64,000 bases of DNA, from NCBI GenBank assembly GCA_023667285.1, contig JAMPAK010000001.1, forward strand, positions 605,006-669,005, read 5' to 3'. Below, one piece after another: positions 42,951 to 50,384 of the stretch; within the stretch, counting starts at the first letter, position 1; each line of letters begins with the position of its first letter. The notes under the pieces are model-generated. The model was not told where the DNA came from and made no database searches. It saw only the letters and a list, made by a program, of their open reading frames with translations. The translations under genes were made by a program, and so were the position numbers. This DNA is from Muribaculaceae bacterium. GTDB taxonomy: Bacteria; Bacteroidota; Bacteroidia; Bacteroidales; Muribaculaceae.

Positions 42951-43293
42951 AACCTTCTGTATTGACTTTTTTTAATCACTTTTAGTCCTCCTCCATCAGT
43001 CAAATCAGGTTTCAATTTGTTTTAATGATGAAACAGTAAAAGAAGAGGCCCCCTCGGGTAGGGGGACAAAATTTACATCCCTCGTCCTCTTTATCGAGTT
43101 GTGAAACTGGGTACTGAGGCTCTCATAAATAAATAGTTGAAACGTGAGGAGCGGTTTGCGGCATCCGTCGCAAACCGCTTTTCGCGATTATTCCACTGTT
43201 TCCGGCTAAACCTATATGGATAGCGACGGTCTAACTTATGTGGGCTTAAAGTTCAGCTGTTTTCATCCACATGTTTATAAATCTATTTCAACC
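42951..43293. other. Non-coding stretch between recG and the pectate-lyase-like gene
   Basis: No supportable gene or TAnnTTTG promoter was found here. It contains a small GC hairpin (GCCCCCTC... near 43048-43066) and a stronger hairpin at 43150-43182. A small transcript ending at the second hairpin is possible but not shown. Confidence 0.4.
43150..43182 (+). terminator. Hairpin with short T run, possible terminator of an unseen transcript
   Basis: AGCGGTTTGCG pairs with CGCAAACCGCT around an 8-nt loop and is followed by TTTT. The recG terminator is 200 nt upstream, so this may close a separate small RNA or act as an attenuator for the next gene. Confidence 0.55.
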
Positions 43294-44796
43294 ATGAAGA
43301 TAAAATTTGTGATGCTCCCGTTGCTTTTGGCAGGAGCCGTGTCGGTGTGTCAGGCCGCGTCAGAGGAAAGGCTTGCGGCATTTCCCGGCGCTGAGGGATT
43401 CGGCAGATATGCCTCCGGCGGACGAGGCGGGAAGGTGTATCACGTCACAACCCTCGAGGACAGCGAGGATCCCGGCACTCTCCGCCACGCTGTGATGCAG
43501 GATGAGCCTCGAACAGTCGTATTTGACGTTGCCGGGACAATTCATCTCAAACACCCGCTGCGCATCCAAAACGGCAATCTGACACTGGCGGGGCAGACAG
43601 CCCCAGGCGACGGCGTGTGTATAGCCGGACGTCAGGTGTCGTTCTACGGCAGCAACACCATAGTCCGCTATCTTCGTTTCCGCATCGGCAATGAGGCTCC
43701 CGGAAGCCCTGACGGTGTTGGAGGCATGGATTTCAGCAATCTCATCATGGACCATTGCTCAGTGAGCTGGAGTGTCGATGAGTGCTGCGGCCTCTATGGC
43801 GGCGATGATTTCACTGTGCAGTGGTGCATATTCTCAGAGGCGCTGCGCGATGCCGGACACTCGAAGGGTGGCACTCACGGCTATGGAGCCATCTTCGGGG
43901 GTGCGCATGCCTCATATCACCACAATCTCCTTGCTCATGCTGAGAGCAGGATGCCTCGCCTTGGCCCACGCCCCGGCACACAGACTCGCGAGCATCTCGA
44001 CATGCGCAACAATGTGATTTACAACTGGGCCGGTCAAGGATGCTATGGCGGCGAGGGTATGAAGGTCAACATCGTCAACAACTATTACAAGCCGGGGCCC
44101 GCTACGCCTAAGACCGGCCCCGTGTCTCATCGCATTGCGCAGGTGAGCGTCCGCACAACCGAGTATGTCACCGGTCGCCACGGCCGTCCCAATGCTTGGA
44201 AGCCCATGGAGCATGTGTGGGGACGTTTCTATGTCGATGGCAATATCATGGAGGGGAACGATGAGGTGACCTCTGACAACTGGACTAAGGGATTTCTAGC
44301 ACAGATAGACAACAGTAAGTGTGACGGCACTTTCAATGACTCTGTTGCTTCTGCCATAAGGCTCGCGGAGCCGCTTGATGCGGGGTTTGTGACTACCCAT
44401 ACGGCGGCTGAGGCGTTTGATCTCGTGCTTGCAGATGTGGGTTGCTCGAAGAGCCGCGATGCAGTGGATGCGCGCATCATTGAGGAGACACGCACAGGCA
44501 CGGCTAAATACTATGGCTCACGTGCGGCAGACGCCCAGAAATTTCCGGGATTTATTGATACGCAGTATGATATCTGCGAGCCGGGTGCTGACAACCCATG
44601 GCCCGTGCTGACTGACCACGGAGTTGACAAGGCTCAGATTGTTGACACAGACGGCGATGGCATCCCTGATGTCTGGGAGAAGGCCAATGGCCTTAATCCA
44701 TCAGACCCCAACGATGGCAATCACTCGACTCTCTCAAAGGAGGGATACACGAATCTTGAGGTCTACATGAACAGCCTCGTGCCGGTCAGAAGCTGA
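43294..44796 (+). CDS. Secreted pectate-lyase-like polysaccharide lyase (PL1-type)
   Basis: A 500-residue protein with a signal peptide (MKIKFVMLPLLLAGAVSVCQA), which decides the ATG at 43294. The mature part begins AAFPGAEGFGRYASGGRGG, the usual start of Bacteroidetes PL1-like proteins. It then has right-handed beta-helix features (GTLRHAVMQDEPRTVVFDVAG, IMDHCSVSWSVDE, RMPRLGPRPG). The C-terminus carries a DTDGDGIPDVWEKANGLNPSDP calcium-binding thrombospondin-3-like or dockerin-like segment (about 460-480). It likely cleaves pectin-type polysaccharide. No SusC/SusD pair is adjacent. Confidence 0.87.
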   Translation: MKIKFVMLPLLLAGAVSVCQAASEERLAAFPGAEGFGRYASGGRGGKVYHVTTLEDSEDPGTLRHAVMQDEPRTVVFDVAGTIHLKHPLRIQNGNLTLAGQTAPGDGVCIAGRQVSFYGSNTIVRYLRFRIGNEAPGSPDGVGGMDFSNLIMDHCSVSWSVDECCGLYGGDDFTVQWCIFSEALRDAGHSKGGTHGYGAIFGGAHASYHHNLLAHAESRMPRLGPRPGTQTREHLDMRNNVIYNWAGQGCYGGEGMKVNIVNNYYKPGPATPKTGPVSHRIAQVSVRTTEYVTGRHGRPNAWKPMEHVWGRFYVDGNIMEGNDEVTSDNWTKGFLAQIDNSKCDGTFNDSVASAIRLAEPLDAGFVTTHTAAEAFDLVLADVGCSKSRDAVDARIIEETRTGTAKYYGSRAADAQKFPGFIDTQYDICEPGADNPWPVLTDHGVDKAQIVDTDGDGIPDVWEKANGLNPSDPNDGNHSTLSKEGYTNLEVYMNSLVPVRS

Positions 44797-44810
44797 AAAC
44801 TCACACATGA

Positions 44811-44850
44811 AAAGTCCGCCCATGCTCAGATGAAGCATGGACGGACTTTA
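44811..44850. terminator. Convergent hairpin between the lyase and the DUF3298-type lipoprotein
   Basis: AGTCCG plus CCATGCT pairs with AGCATGG plus CGGACT, separated by a one-base bulge, with A- and T-rich flanks (AAA before, TTTA after). It can serve both convergent genes. Confidence 0.65.
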
Positions 44851-44866
44851 TGTTGGGTCAGAAGTG

Positions 44867-45736
44867 TCAATACTGGTCAGAGAATAGGTCCTTGACCTCA
44901 GGGGTGAGAAGTTCGGTGAGTTCATTGGGATAGACGGTGACGTCAATGGCTCCCATGGAGTAAGGCGCTATGTCATACTGATTGTAGTGGAACACAACTG
45001 CACCACCCTCGATGTAAGGCTGCCCGGGATTGGTGAGCTGGTTGACAAAGATTCCGGCGCTCTCCAGACGCGATGGGTCGACGTTCATCTGGCGGGCAAG
45101 GGCCGAGGTGATAACCTTCATGAGTTCGTCGGCGCTTCCTGCTACAAACATGTTGGCGGCTGTCAGCACCTTGCCTGAGCGCAGGTCGTATGTGAAGGGG
45201 CGGGTTGTGGTGAAGGGGTGAGCGCCGCCGAGATATGACGATGTGGCCACATCATATGTCACCATCTCCTCGTTGAGCTCAGACACAGAGGCTGTGACGT
45301 TTGCAAACCATGAACGCATGTAGTCCATGCCGGCTGGGATTGAGTCCACGGCCACAATCTTCTCGTTGGATGTGATAGAGTCGACCATAGAGGTGTTGGC
45401 CATGTATGCGAGTATGGCCGAGTTGACTCCGTGGGATGCAGTGTCCCCGTAGCAGTAGCGCAGCAGAGAGTCGCGGAGCACGGTGAGGTCAGCATCGCCG
45501 ATTTTCTCAGGCCAGTGGATTGAGGTCGAGATGTCGAGATATGCCGAGTCTCCATCGAAGGTGATGAGGTAGTTTCGGTCAGATGACTTGATGGACTGGT
45601 TGACTGCAAACTCCTTGATGGAGGCGTCAGAGGTCTCTGAGGAATTGTCGCCTGAAGTCTTGCCCCCACATGAGCCCAGCATCAGCGGAAGGGCAATGGC
45701 GCAGGCAGCGCCGAGGATGATAAGTGAGCGTTTCAT
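44867..45736 (-). CDS. Lipoprotein with DUF4163/DUF3298-type domains
   Basis: A 289-residue lipoprotein with lipobox LMLGSCGG (Cys about 21). The C-terminal half matches the DUF3298 pattern found after DUF4163: GGAHPFTTTRPFTYDLRSGKVL, then YIEGGAVVFHYNQYDIAPYSMGAIDVTVYP. The family is found in RsiV-like and envelope proteins, but the function here is unknown. The ATG at 45734-45736 gives the lipoprotein signal; the longer frame would add a non-export N-terminus. It is divergent from acpP. Confidence 0.82.
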   Translation of the reverse strand: MKRSLIILGAACAIALPLMLGSCGGKTSGDNSSETSDASIKEFAVNQSIKSSDRNYLITFDGDSAYLDISTSIHWPEKIGDADLTVLRDSLLRYCYGDTASHGVNSAILAYMANTSMVDSITSNEKIVAVDSIPAGMDYMRSWFANVTASVSELNEEMVTYDVATSSYLGGAHPFTTTRPFTYDLRSGKVLTAANMFVAGSADELMKVITSALARQMNVDPSRLESAGIFVNQLTNPGQPYIEGGAVVFHYNQYDIAPYSMGAIDVTVYPNELTELLTPEVKDLFSDQY

Positions 45737-46155
45737 ACCGAAATTTTCAAAAAAAAACGTGTGCAAAATTGAGAAAAATATCTGTGACTGGCAAAAGAAA
45801 ATTGACCTGCCTACGGCCAAACCTATGGCTCGCTAAGTGGCCATCGCCGTCTGTACTCTGATAACATCCCGTCGGATGGCATTGTTTAAGAGAGAGTTCC
45901 CGTCAGAAAAATCTCAGATTTCACTTTTCTTATGCACGTGTAAGGAAAAACGGACCAATAAAAGTGAATTTTGGAGGAAAATGTATGAAAATAAACTCCT
46001 TTAACATCTTTATACGTTAAAAAGTTTATCATTTGTAGAAAAAAATTATTAACTTTGCAGCGCAAAATTTCGGCCACCGCTGATATCAGATGGATAAATG
46101 GCCGGACCTGCAACCTCAAACACAGAAAATACTAATCAAAACTCTTTTAACTACT
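45737..46155. other. Divergent spacer between the lipoprotein and acpP
   Basis: A 419-nt AT-rich spacer with the acpP -7 element at 46050-46057, giving acpP a leader of about 90 nt. No gene, tRNA or clear structured RNA was recognised in the rest. Confidence 0.5.
46050..46057 (+). promoter_or_regulatory. -7 element of acpP
   Basis: TAACTTTG, an exact TAnnTTTG match, lies in an A/T-rich context 98 nt before the acpP ATG. The expected -33 position has TTTA rather than TTTG. Confidence 0.55.
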
Positions 46156-46392
46156 ATGTCTGAAATCGCATCACGTGTAAAGGCTATCATCGTTGATAAG
46201 CTGGGTGTTGACGAAAATGAAGTTACCGACACCGCAGAATTCACCAAGGATCTTGGCGCTGACAGCCTCGACACCGTAGAGCTCATCATGGAGTTCGAGA
46301 AGGAATTTGGCATCACTATCCCCGATGAGAAGGCTGAGGGCATCCGCACTGTGCAGGACGCCATCGACTACATCGAGGCTTCGCAGAAGTAA
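46156..46392 (+). CDS. acpP: Acyl carrier protein
   Basis: A 78-residue ACP with the phosphopantetheine attachment motif [12 protein letters not shown] (Ser about residue 38) and the acidic helix 2. It carries acyl chains in fatty-acid synthesis, and in this organism also the malonyl/pimeloyl intermediates of BioC/BioG. I use the ATG at 46156 ([12 protein letters not shown]), the family's usual start. It lies 100 nt before fabF, with a hairpin between. Confidence 0.97.
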   Translation: MSEIASRVKAIIVDKLGVDENEVTDTAEFTKDLGADSLDTVELIMEFEKEFGITIPDEKAEGIRTVQDAIDYIEASQK

Positions 46393-46420
46393 TCCGGGCA
46401 ACTCTGTGCCGGAACCCCTA

Positions 46421-46455
46421 AAGGCTCCACACGCCTCGATGCGATGTGGAGCCTT
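46421..46455 (+). terminator. Hairpin between acpP and fabF
   Basis: AAGGCTCCACA pairs with TGTGGAGCCTT around a 13-nt loop. The T run is short (TTATGTT), so it may lower rather than abolish read-through into fabF, allowing more acpP than fabF mRNA. Confidence 0.6.
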
Positions 46456-46492
46456 ATGTTGATATTGAAGAATACAATACTATAAACGATAT

Positions 46493-47761
46493 ATGGAATT
46501 AAAGAGAGTAGTAGTGACCGGACTCGGCGCGCTCACCCCCATAGGCAATGATGTTGAGACAACTTGGCTCAACGCAGTTGCCGGCAAGAGCGGCGCAGCC
46601 CCCATCACTCACTTTGACGCTTCGAAGTTCAAGACCCAGTTTGCATGTGAGGTCAAGGACTTCAATGCAGCAGACCATTTTGACCGCAAGAAACTCCGCC
46701 AACTCGACCTCTATGCCCAGTATGGAATCGTAGCCGCTCGTCAGGCTGTGGCAGACTCCAATATACTCGACGCCTCCAATCTCGACAAGGACCGCGTGGG
46801 CGTCATTGTCGCTGCCGGTATAGGTGGCCTCCACACTTTCGAGGAAGAGGCCGGATATTATGCCGTTCATGGCGAGGAGCAGGGACCCAAATATAATCCC
46901 TTCTTCATTCCCAAGATGATTGCAGACATCGCCTCAGGCCATATCTCGATGGAGTATGAGTTTCATGGCCCCAACTATGGTGTGGTGTCAGCCTGCGCTT
47001 CATCAAACAACGCTATCATCGATGCTTTCAACCTCATCCGTCTCGGCAAGGCCGACGTGATGGTGACAGGCGGAGCTGAGGCTGCCATCTATCCCGCAGG
47101 TGTGGGCGGTTTCAACTCAATGCATGCGCTATCCACTCGCAACGATTCGCCTGAGACAGCATCGCGCCCCTTCAGCAAGAGCCGTGACGGCTTCGTGATG
47201 GGCGAGGGCTCAGTCGTGCTCATCCTTGAAGAACTTGAGCATGCCAAGGCCCGCAGCGCCAAGATCTATGCTGAGGTTGCCGGTGGCGGCATGAGTGCCG
47301 ACGCTTATCACCTCACAGCCACTCATCCTGAGGGTCTCGGCGCTAAGCTCGCCATGAAGAACGCCCTCGAGGATGCCGGCATGAAGCCTGAGGATATCGA
47401 CTACATCAATGTCCATGGCACCTCGACCCCCGTGGGCGACATCTCAGAGGTCAAGGCCATAGTTGAGCTCTTCGGCGACCAGGCTCACAAGCTCAACATC
47501 TCCTCAACTAAGTCTATGACCGGACACCTCCTCGGAGCCACCGGCGCGATGGAGGCTATGTTCTCTGTGCTTGCCTGCAAGAACGACATCGTTCCTCCCA
47601 CCATCAACCATGAGGAGGGAGATGAGGATGAGAACATCGACTACACACTCAACTTCACATTCAACAAGGCTCAGGAGCGTCCCGTGCGCGCCGCCCTCTC
47701 AAACTCTTTCGGTTTCGGAGGCCACAACGCCACTGTGATTGTGAAGAAGTATGAGGAGTAA
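46493..47761 (+). CDS. fabF: Beta-ketoacyl-ACP synthase II FabF
   Basis: A 422-residue condensing enzyme. The Cys-His-His triad lies in VSACASSNNAI (Cys about 165), HGTSTPVGD and MTGHLLGATGAME. GVGGFNSMHALSTRN and SFGFGGHNATVI are further FabF signatures. It elongates acyl-ACP with malonyl-ACP. It lies immediately downstream of acpP and ends in a strong terminator. Confidence 0.96.
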   Translation: MELKRVVVTGLGALTPIGNDVETTWLNAVAGKSGAAPITHFDASKFKTQFACEVKDFNAADHFDRKKLRQLDLYAQYGIVAARQAVADSNILDASNLDKDRVGVIVAAGIGGLHTFEEEAGYYAVHGEEQGPKYNPFFIPKMIADIASGHISMEYEFHGPNYGVVSACASSNNAIIDAFNLIRLGKADVMVTGGAEAAIYPAGVGGFNSMHALSTRNDSPETASRPFSKSRDGFVMGEGSVVLILEELEHAKARSAKIYAEVAGGGMSADAYHLTATHPEGLGAKLAMKNALEDAGMKPEDIDYINVHGTSTPVGDISEVKAIVELFGDQAHKLNISSTKSMTGHLLGATGAMEAMFSVLACKNDIVPPTINHEEGDEDENIDYTLNFTFNKAQERPVRAALSNSFGFGGHNATVIVKKYEE

Positions 47762-47782
47762 GAGTTTTCCAATATTATATGG

Positions 47783-47816
47783 ACTGCCGTTGTCACTGAG
47801 ACGACGGCAGTTTTTT
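47783..47816 (+). terminator. Rho-independent terminator of acpP-fabF
   Basis: ACTGCCGT plus GTC pairs with GAC plus ACGGCAGT (one mismatch), followed by TTTTTT. Position is 22 nt after the fabF stop. Confidence 0.88.
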
Positions 47817-47847
47817 CATATATTCGCTCGACAGGGAACAAAATGAA

Positions 47848-47886
47848 ACGACCCGCGGCCGGGTGATGTTCCGGAGCGCGGGTCGT
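47848..47886 (-). terminator. Terminator of the DUF3127 gene
   Basis: On the minus strand ACGACCCGCG pairs perfectly with its complement across a 19-nt loop that itself contains CCGG-type pairs, followed by a TTTCATTTTG tract. It lies 24 nt past the DUF3127 stop. Confidence 0.7.
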
Positions 47887-47909
47887 CTCTATGCTATGGG
47901 TTGAGGATG

Positions 47910-48338
47910 TCAGAAGGGGAGGTCGTCTGTGGCTGATGGAGCGAGATCGACAGCAGGAGGAGGCGTAGGGATGCCGGCAGGTGTGGCATAGCCTTGAGGC
48001 ATCTGTGGTGCCTGGCCATATTGAGGTGCGGCAGGCGCTCCGAAGGCTGCAGGCTGTGCGGGAGCGGCAGCGTTAGGATCTTCGGCCTTCCATGCGCGTA
48101 TGTCGACATACCAGCGGCCATTGAACTCGCGGCTGTCGATGTCGAAACTGATTTTCACCATCTGACCAACCTGAAGGGGATACTGGTCGACACGCTCGCC
48201 AAAGAAATTGAAGGCTATTTTCTTGGGATATGTCTCTTGGGTCTCAAGTACATACTCGCGCTTCTTCCAGGCGTTGCCGGCTTTTGATGTACCCCCGACT
48301 TCGGGGAGCGCGACGATGATTTTTCCTATTACTTCCAT
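47910..48338 (-). CDS. DUF3127 protein, OB-fold SSB-like, acidic tip DDLPF
   Basis: A 142-residue protein. The N-terminal about 90 residues are DUF3127 (MEVIGKIIVALPEVGGTS, KREYVLETQETYPKKIAF), an OB-fold-like domain found in Bacteroidetes and resembling single-strand DNA-binding protein. A disordered Ala/Pro/Gln-rich linker (about 92-130) ends in TDDLPF, the acidic C-terminal hexapeptide type by which SSB recruits partners. I use the ATG at 48336-48338 (MEVIGK), the conserved family start; the longer frame begins in the promoter region. Confidence 0.88.
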   Translation of the reverse strand: MEVIGKIIVALPEVGGTSKAGNAWKKREYVLETQETYPKKIAFNFFGERVDQYPLQVGQMVKISFDIDSREFNGRWYVDIRAWKAEDPNAAAPAQPAAFGAPAAPQYGQAPQMPQGYATPAGIPTPPPAVDLAPSATDDLPF

Positions 48339-48374
48339 TATGCAGTTTATGTTATTTTCGATTGGGTAGAGATG

Positions 48375-48382
48375 CAAAGGTA
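48375..48382 (-). promoter_or_regulatory. -7 element of the DUF3127 gene
   Basis: The minus strand reads TACCTTTG, 36 nt before the ATG. Confidence 0.5.
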
Positions 48383-48461
48383 GTGTTTTTTCGGGTAATT
48401 GCAAAACATTGCCGACCACTTTTTGTTTCAGATATTTTAACATTTTTGGTGCTGTAAGTCG

Positions 48462-48492
48462 TTGACAATTGTCGAAATCTTCACTATTTTTG
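48462..48492 (+). promoter_or_regulatory. Promoter of the Yip1-like/smpB unit, apparently leaderless
   Basis: TTG (48462-48464), a 20-nt spacer and TATTTTTG (48485-48492) match the Bacteroidetes -33/-7 pattern. The ATG at 48499 is 6 nt after the -7 element, so the mRNA would begin at the start codon. This also rules out the TTG start 30 nt upstream. Confidence 0.6.
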
Positions 48493-48498
48493 CAAGTT

Positions 48499-49044
48499 AT
48501 GAAATCATACTTGAAATATCTGTTTCAACTCACCTTGTCGCCTCGCCATGGCTGGGAGGATATAGAGCGCGGCGATGAGGATCCACGGAGGCTTCTCTCT
48601 TCGGGCTACTATCCGCTCATTGCTCTGACGGCCCTGAGTGTGTACGCCGGGCTGTTTTTCCATCGCAATGCGGAGTTCCTGAAACTCTTTGTCGACATGG
48701 TCGTCTGGTTTGTGGCATATTTCACTGGCTATTTCTTCGGGGTGTTTATGCTCTCAGTGTTCCTAGAGCCGATGCTCGACAGACGCTACGATGAGAACCG
48801 TTGCCACACGTTTGTTGTTTATGTCCTTGGAATGTCGGCTCTGATAACTCTCGTGTGCAACTTCCTGCCCGTCACTCCGCTGCTACTCTTCTTCCTTCCG
48901 TGCTATGTCGCTCTGGTGGAGTGGAAAGGGGTATCATATATGGGTGTCCGCCAAGATAAGGCCGGGCTGTTCATGATTCTTGCCATCCTGGGTGTCCTTG
49001 TGCCGCCCTACTTGTTTTACAGCATTTTCACTTTAATTCTTTAG
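48499..49044 (+). CDS. Yip1-like four- to five-helix membrane protein
   Basis: A 181-residue inner-membrane protein with hydrophobic helices at about 36-55, 64-86, 106-125, 127-145 and 160-179. The N-terminus LTLSPRHGWEDI matches the start of Bacteroidetes YIP1-family proteins. The function is unknown; it is not known what the family transports or organises. It overlaps neither neighbour and lies 6 nt before smpB. Confidence 0.8.
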   Translation: MKSYLKYLFQLTLSPRHGWEDIERGDEDPRRLLSSGYYPLIALTALSVYAGLFFHRNAEFLKLFVDMVVWFVAYFTGYFFGVFMLSVFLEPMLDRRYDENRCHTFVVYVLGMSALITLVCNFLPVTPLLLFFLPCYVALVEWKGVSYMGVRQDKAGLFMILAILGVLVPPYLFYSIFTLIL

Positions 49045-49050
49045 ACTGAT

Positions 49051-49518
49051 ATGGCGCGCAACCACTCTCAACATAAGGAAATCAACATCAAGAACAAACG
49101 TGCGACATTCGACTATGCCATAGGAGATACCTATACCGCGGGTTTGGTGCTGACGGGAACTGAGATTAAGTCTATCCGCGACGGTAAGGCCTCGCTTGCT
49201 GACACTTTCTGCTTCGTGGACAACGGAGAGGTGTGGGTGAAGAATATGTATATAGCAGAGTATTTCTATGGCTCATATAACAACCACACAGCCCGGCGTG
49301 ACCGCAAGCTGCTGCTCAACCGTAAGGAAATAGCCAAACTGCAGAAGAATGGCAAGGAGGCTGGATTCACCATAGTTCCCCTCAGGCTTTTCATCAACGA
49401 GCGCGGCCTAGCCAAACTGGTGATAGGGGTGGCACGAGGCAAGAAGGAATATGACAAGCGTCAGTCCATCAAGGACCGCGAGAGTAAGCGTGACCTTGCC
49501 CGTGTGATGCAGAAATAG
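49051..49518 (+). CDS. smpB: SsrA-binding protein SmpB
   Basis: A 155-residue protein with SmpB features: the N-terminal [35 protein letters not shown] (read in two parts) and the C-terminal basic tail ([18 protein letters not shown]). SmpB binds tmRNA and rescues stalled ribosomes. tmRNA itself was not recognised nearby. A bidirectional terminator follows. Confidence 0.96.
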   Translation: MARNHSQHKEINIKNKRATFDYAIGDTYTAGLVLTGTEIKSIRDGKASLADTFCFVDNGEVWVKNMYIAEYFYGSYNNHTARRDRKLLLNRKEIAKLQKNGKEAGFTIVPLRLFINERGLAKLVIGVARGKKEYDKRQSIKDRESKRDLARVMQK

Positions 49519-49550
49519 CACGGCTCTCCCTGAGGAGAGACTGCTAAAGC

Positions 49551-49596
49551 AAAAAAACAGATTGTGTCATGCTGTGATGACACAATCTGTTTTTTG
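49551..49596. terminator. Bidirectional rho-independent terminator between smpB and yebC
   Basis: A perfect inverted repeat (ACAGATTGTGTCAT with its complement around a 6-nt loop) is flanked by seven A on the left and T6 on the right. It can end both convergent genes. Confidence 0.9.
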
Positions 49597-49623
49597 TATG
49601 TGAGGAGAATGTGGAGTAGGGTA

Positions 49624-50361
49624 TTATTCCTCTTCTTCCTTCATGTTGTGGAACACGTTCTGGACATCCTCGTCGTCCTCGAGCTTGTCGAGGAGTTTGT
49701 TGATGGACTCGCGCTGCTCCGGTGTGACCTCCTTGAGCTCGTGGGGGATGCGCTCGAACTCTGAGGAGATGATCTCATATCCGTTCTCCTCGAGATACTT
49801 CTGGATGGCGGGATAGTCCTCAAAGCCTCCATAGAGGGCTATGAGAGCGTTTCCGTCCTCATCCTCGTCGTTCTCGAGTTCGTCAACGCCAAAGTCGATG
49901 AGCTCGAGTTCGAGGTCCTCGAGGCTGATGCCATCCTTGGGTTTGATTTTGAAGACAGACTTGTGGTCGAAGAGGAAAGTGAGCGAGCCTTGTGTGCCGA
50001 GCGATCCGCCATGTTTTGTGAAGTATGAGCGGACATTGGCCACGGTGCGGGTGTTGTTGTCAGTAGCGGCCTCAACGAAGATGGCGATGCCGTGGGGGCC
50101 ATATCCCTCATAGGTGATTTCCTTGTAGTCGCCTGCCTCCTTGTCGGTAGCCTTCTTGATGGCGCGTTCTACGGTGTCCTTGGGCATGTTTGCGGCCTTG
50201 GCGTTCTGCATGAGGGCGCGCAGACGGGGGTTGGTCGAGGGGTCGGGGCCACCGGCCTTGGCGGCGATGGTGATTTCCTTACCTATGCGAGTGAAGGTGC
50301 GGGACATGTTGCCCCAGCGTTTGAGTTTGCGTGCTTTGCGGTATTCAAATGCTCTTCCCAT
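49624..50361 (-). CDS. yebC: YebC/PmpR-family regulator
   Basis: A 245-residue protein of the YebC/PmpR family. The N-terminus GRAFEYRKARKLKRWGNMSR, the TRIGKEITIAAKAGGPDP segment and GPHGIAIFVEAATDNNTRTVANVR are signatures. It binds DNA or acts on translation at polyproline stretches, depending on the clade. The acidic C-terminus ends KEEEE. It follows pheT by 23 nt. Confidence 0.93.
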   Translation of the reverse strand: MGRAFEYRKARKLKRWGNMSRTFTRIGKEITIAAKAGGPDPSTNPRLRALMQNAKAANMPKDTVERAIKKATDKEAGDYKEITYEGYGPHGIAIFVEAATDNNTRTVANVRSYFTKHGGSLGTQGSLTFLFDHKSVFKIKPKDGISLEDLELELIDFGVDELENDEDEDGNALIALYGGFEDYPAIQKYLEENGYEIISSEFERIPHELKEVTPEQRESINKLLDKLEDDEDVQNVFHNMKEEEE

Positions 50362-50384
50362 ATATTAGTTTTAATGAATGTTTT

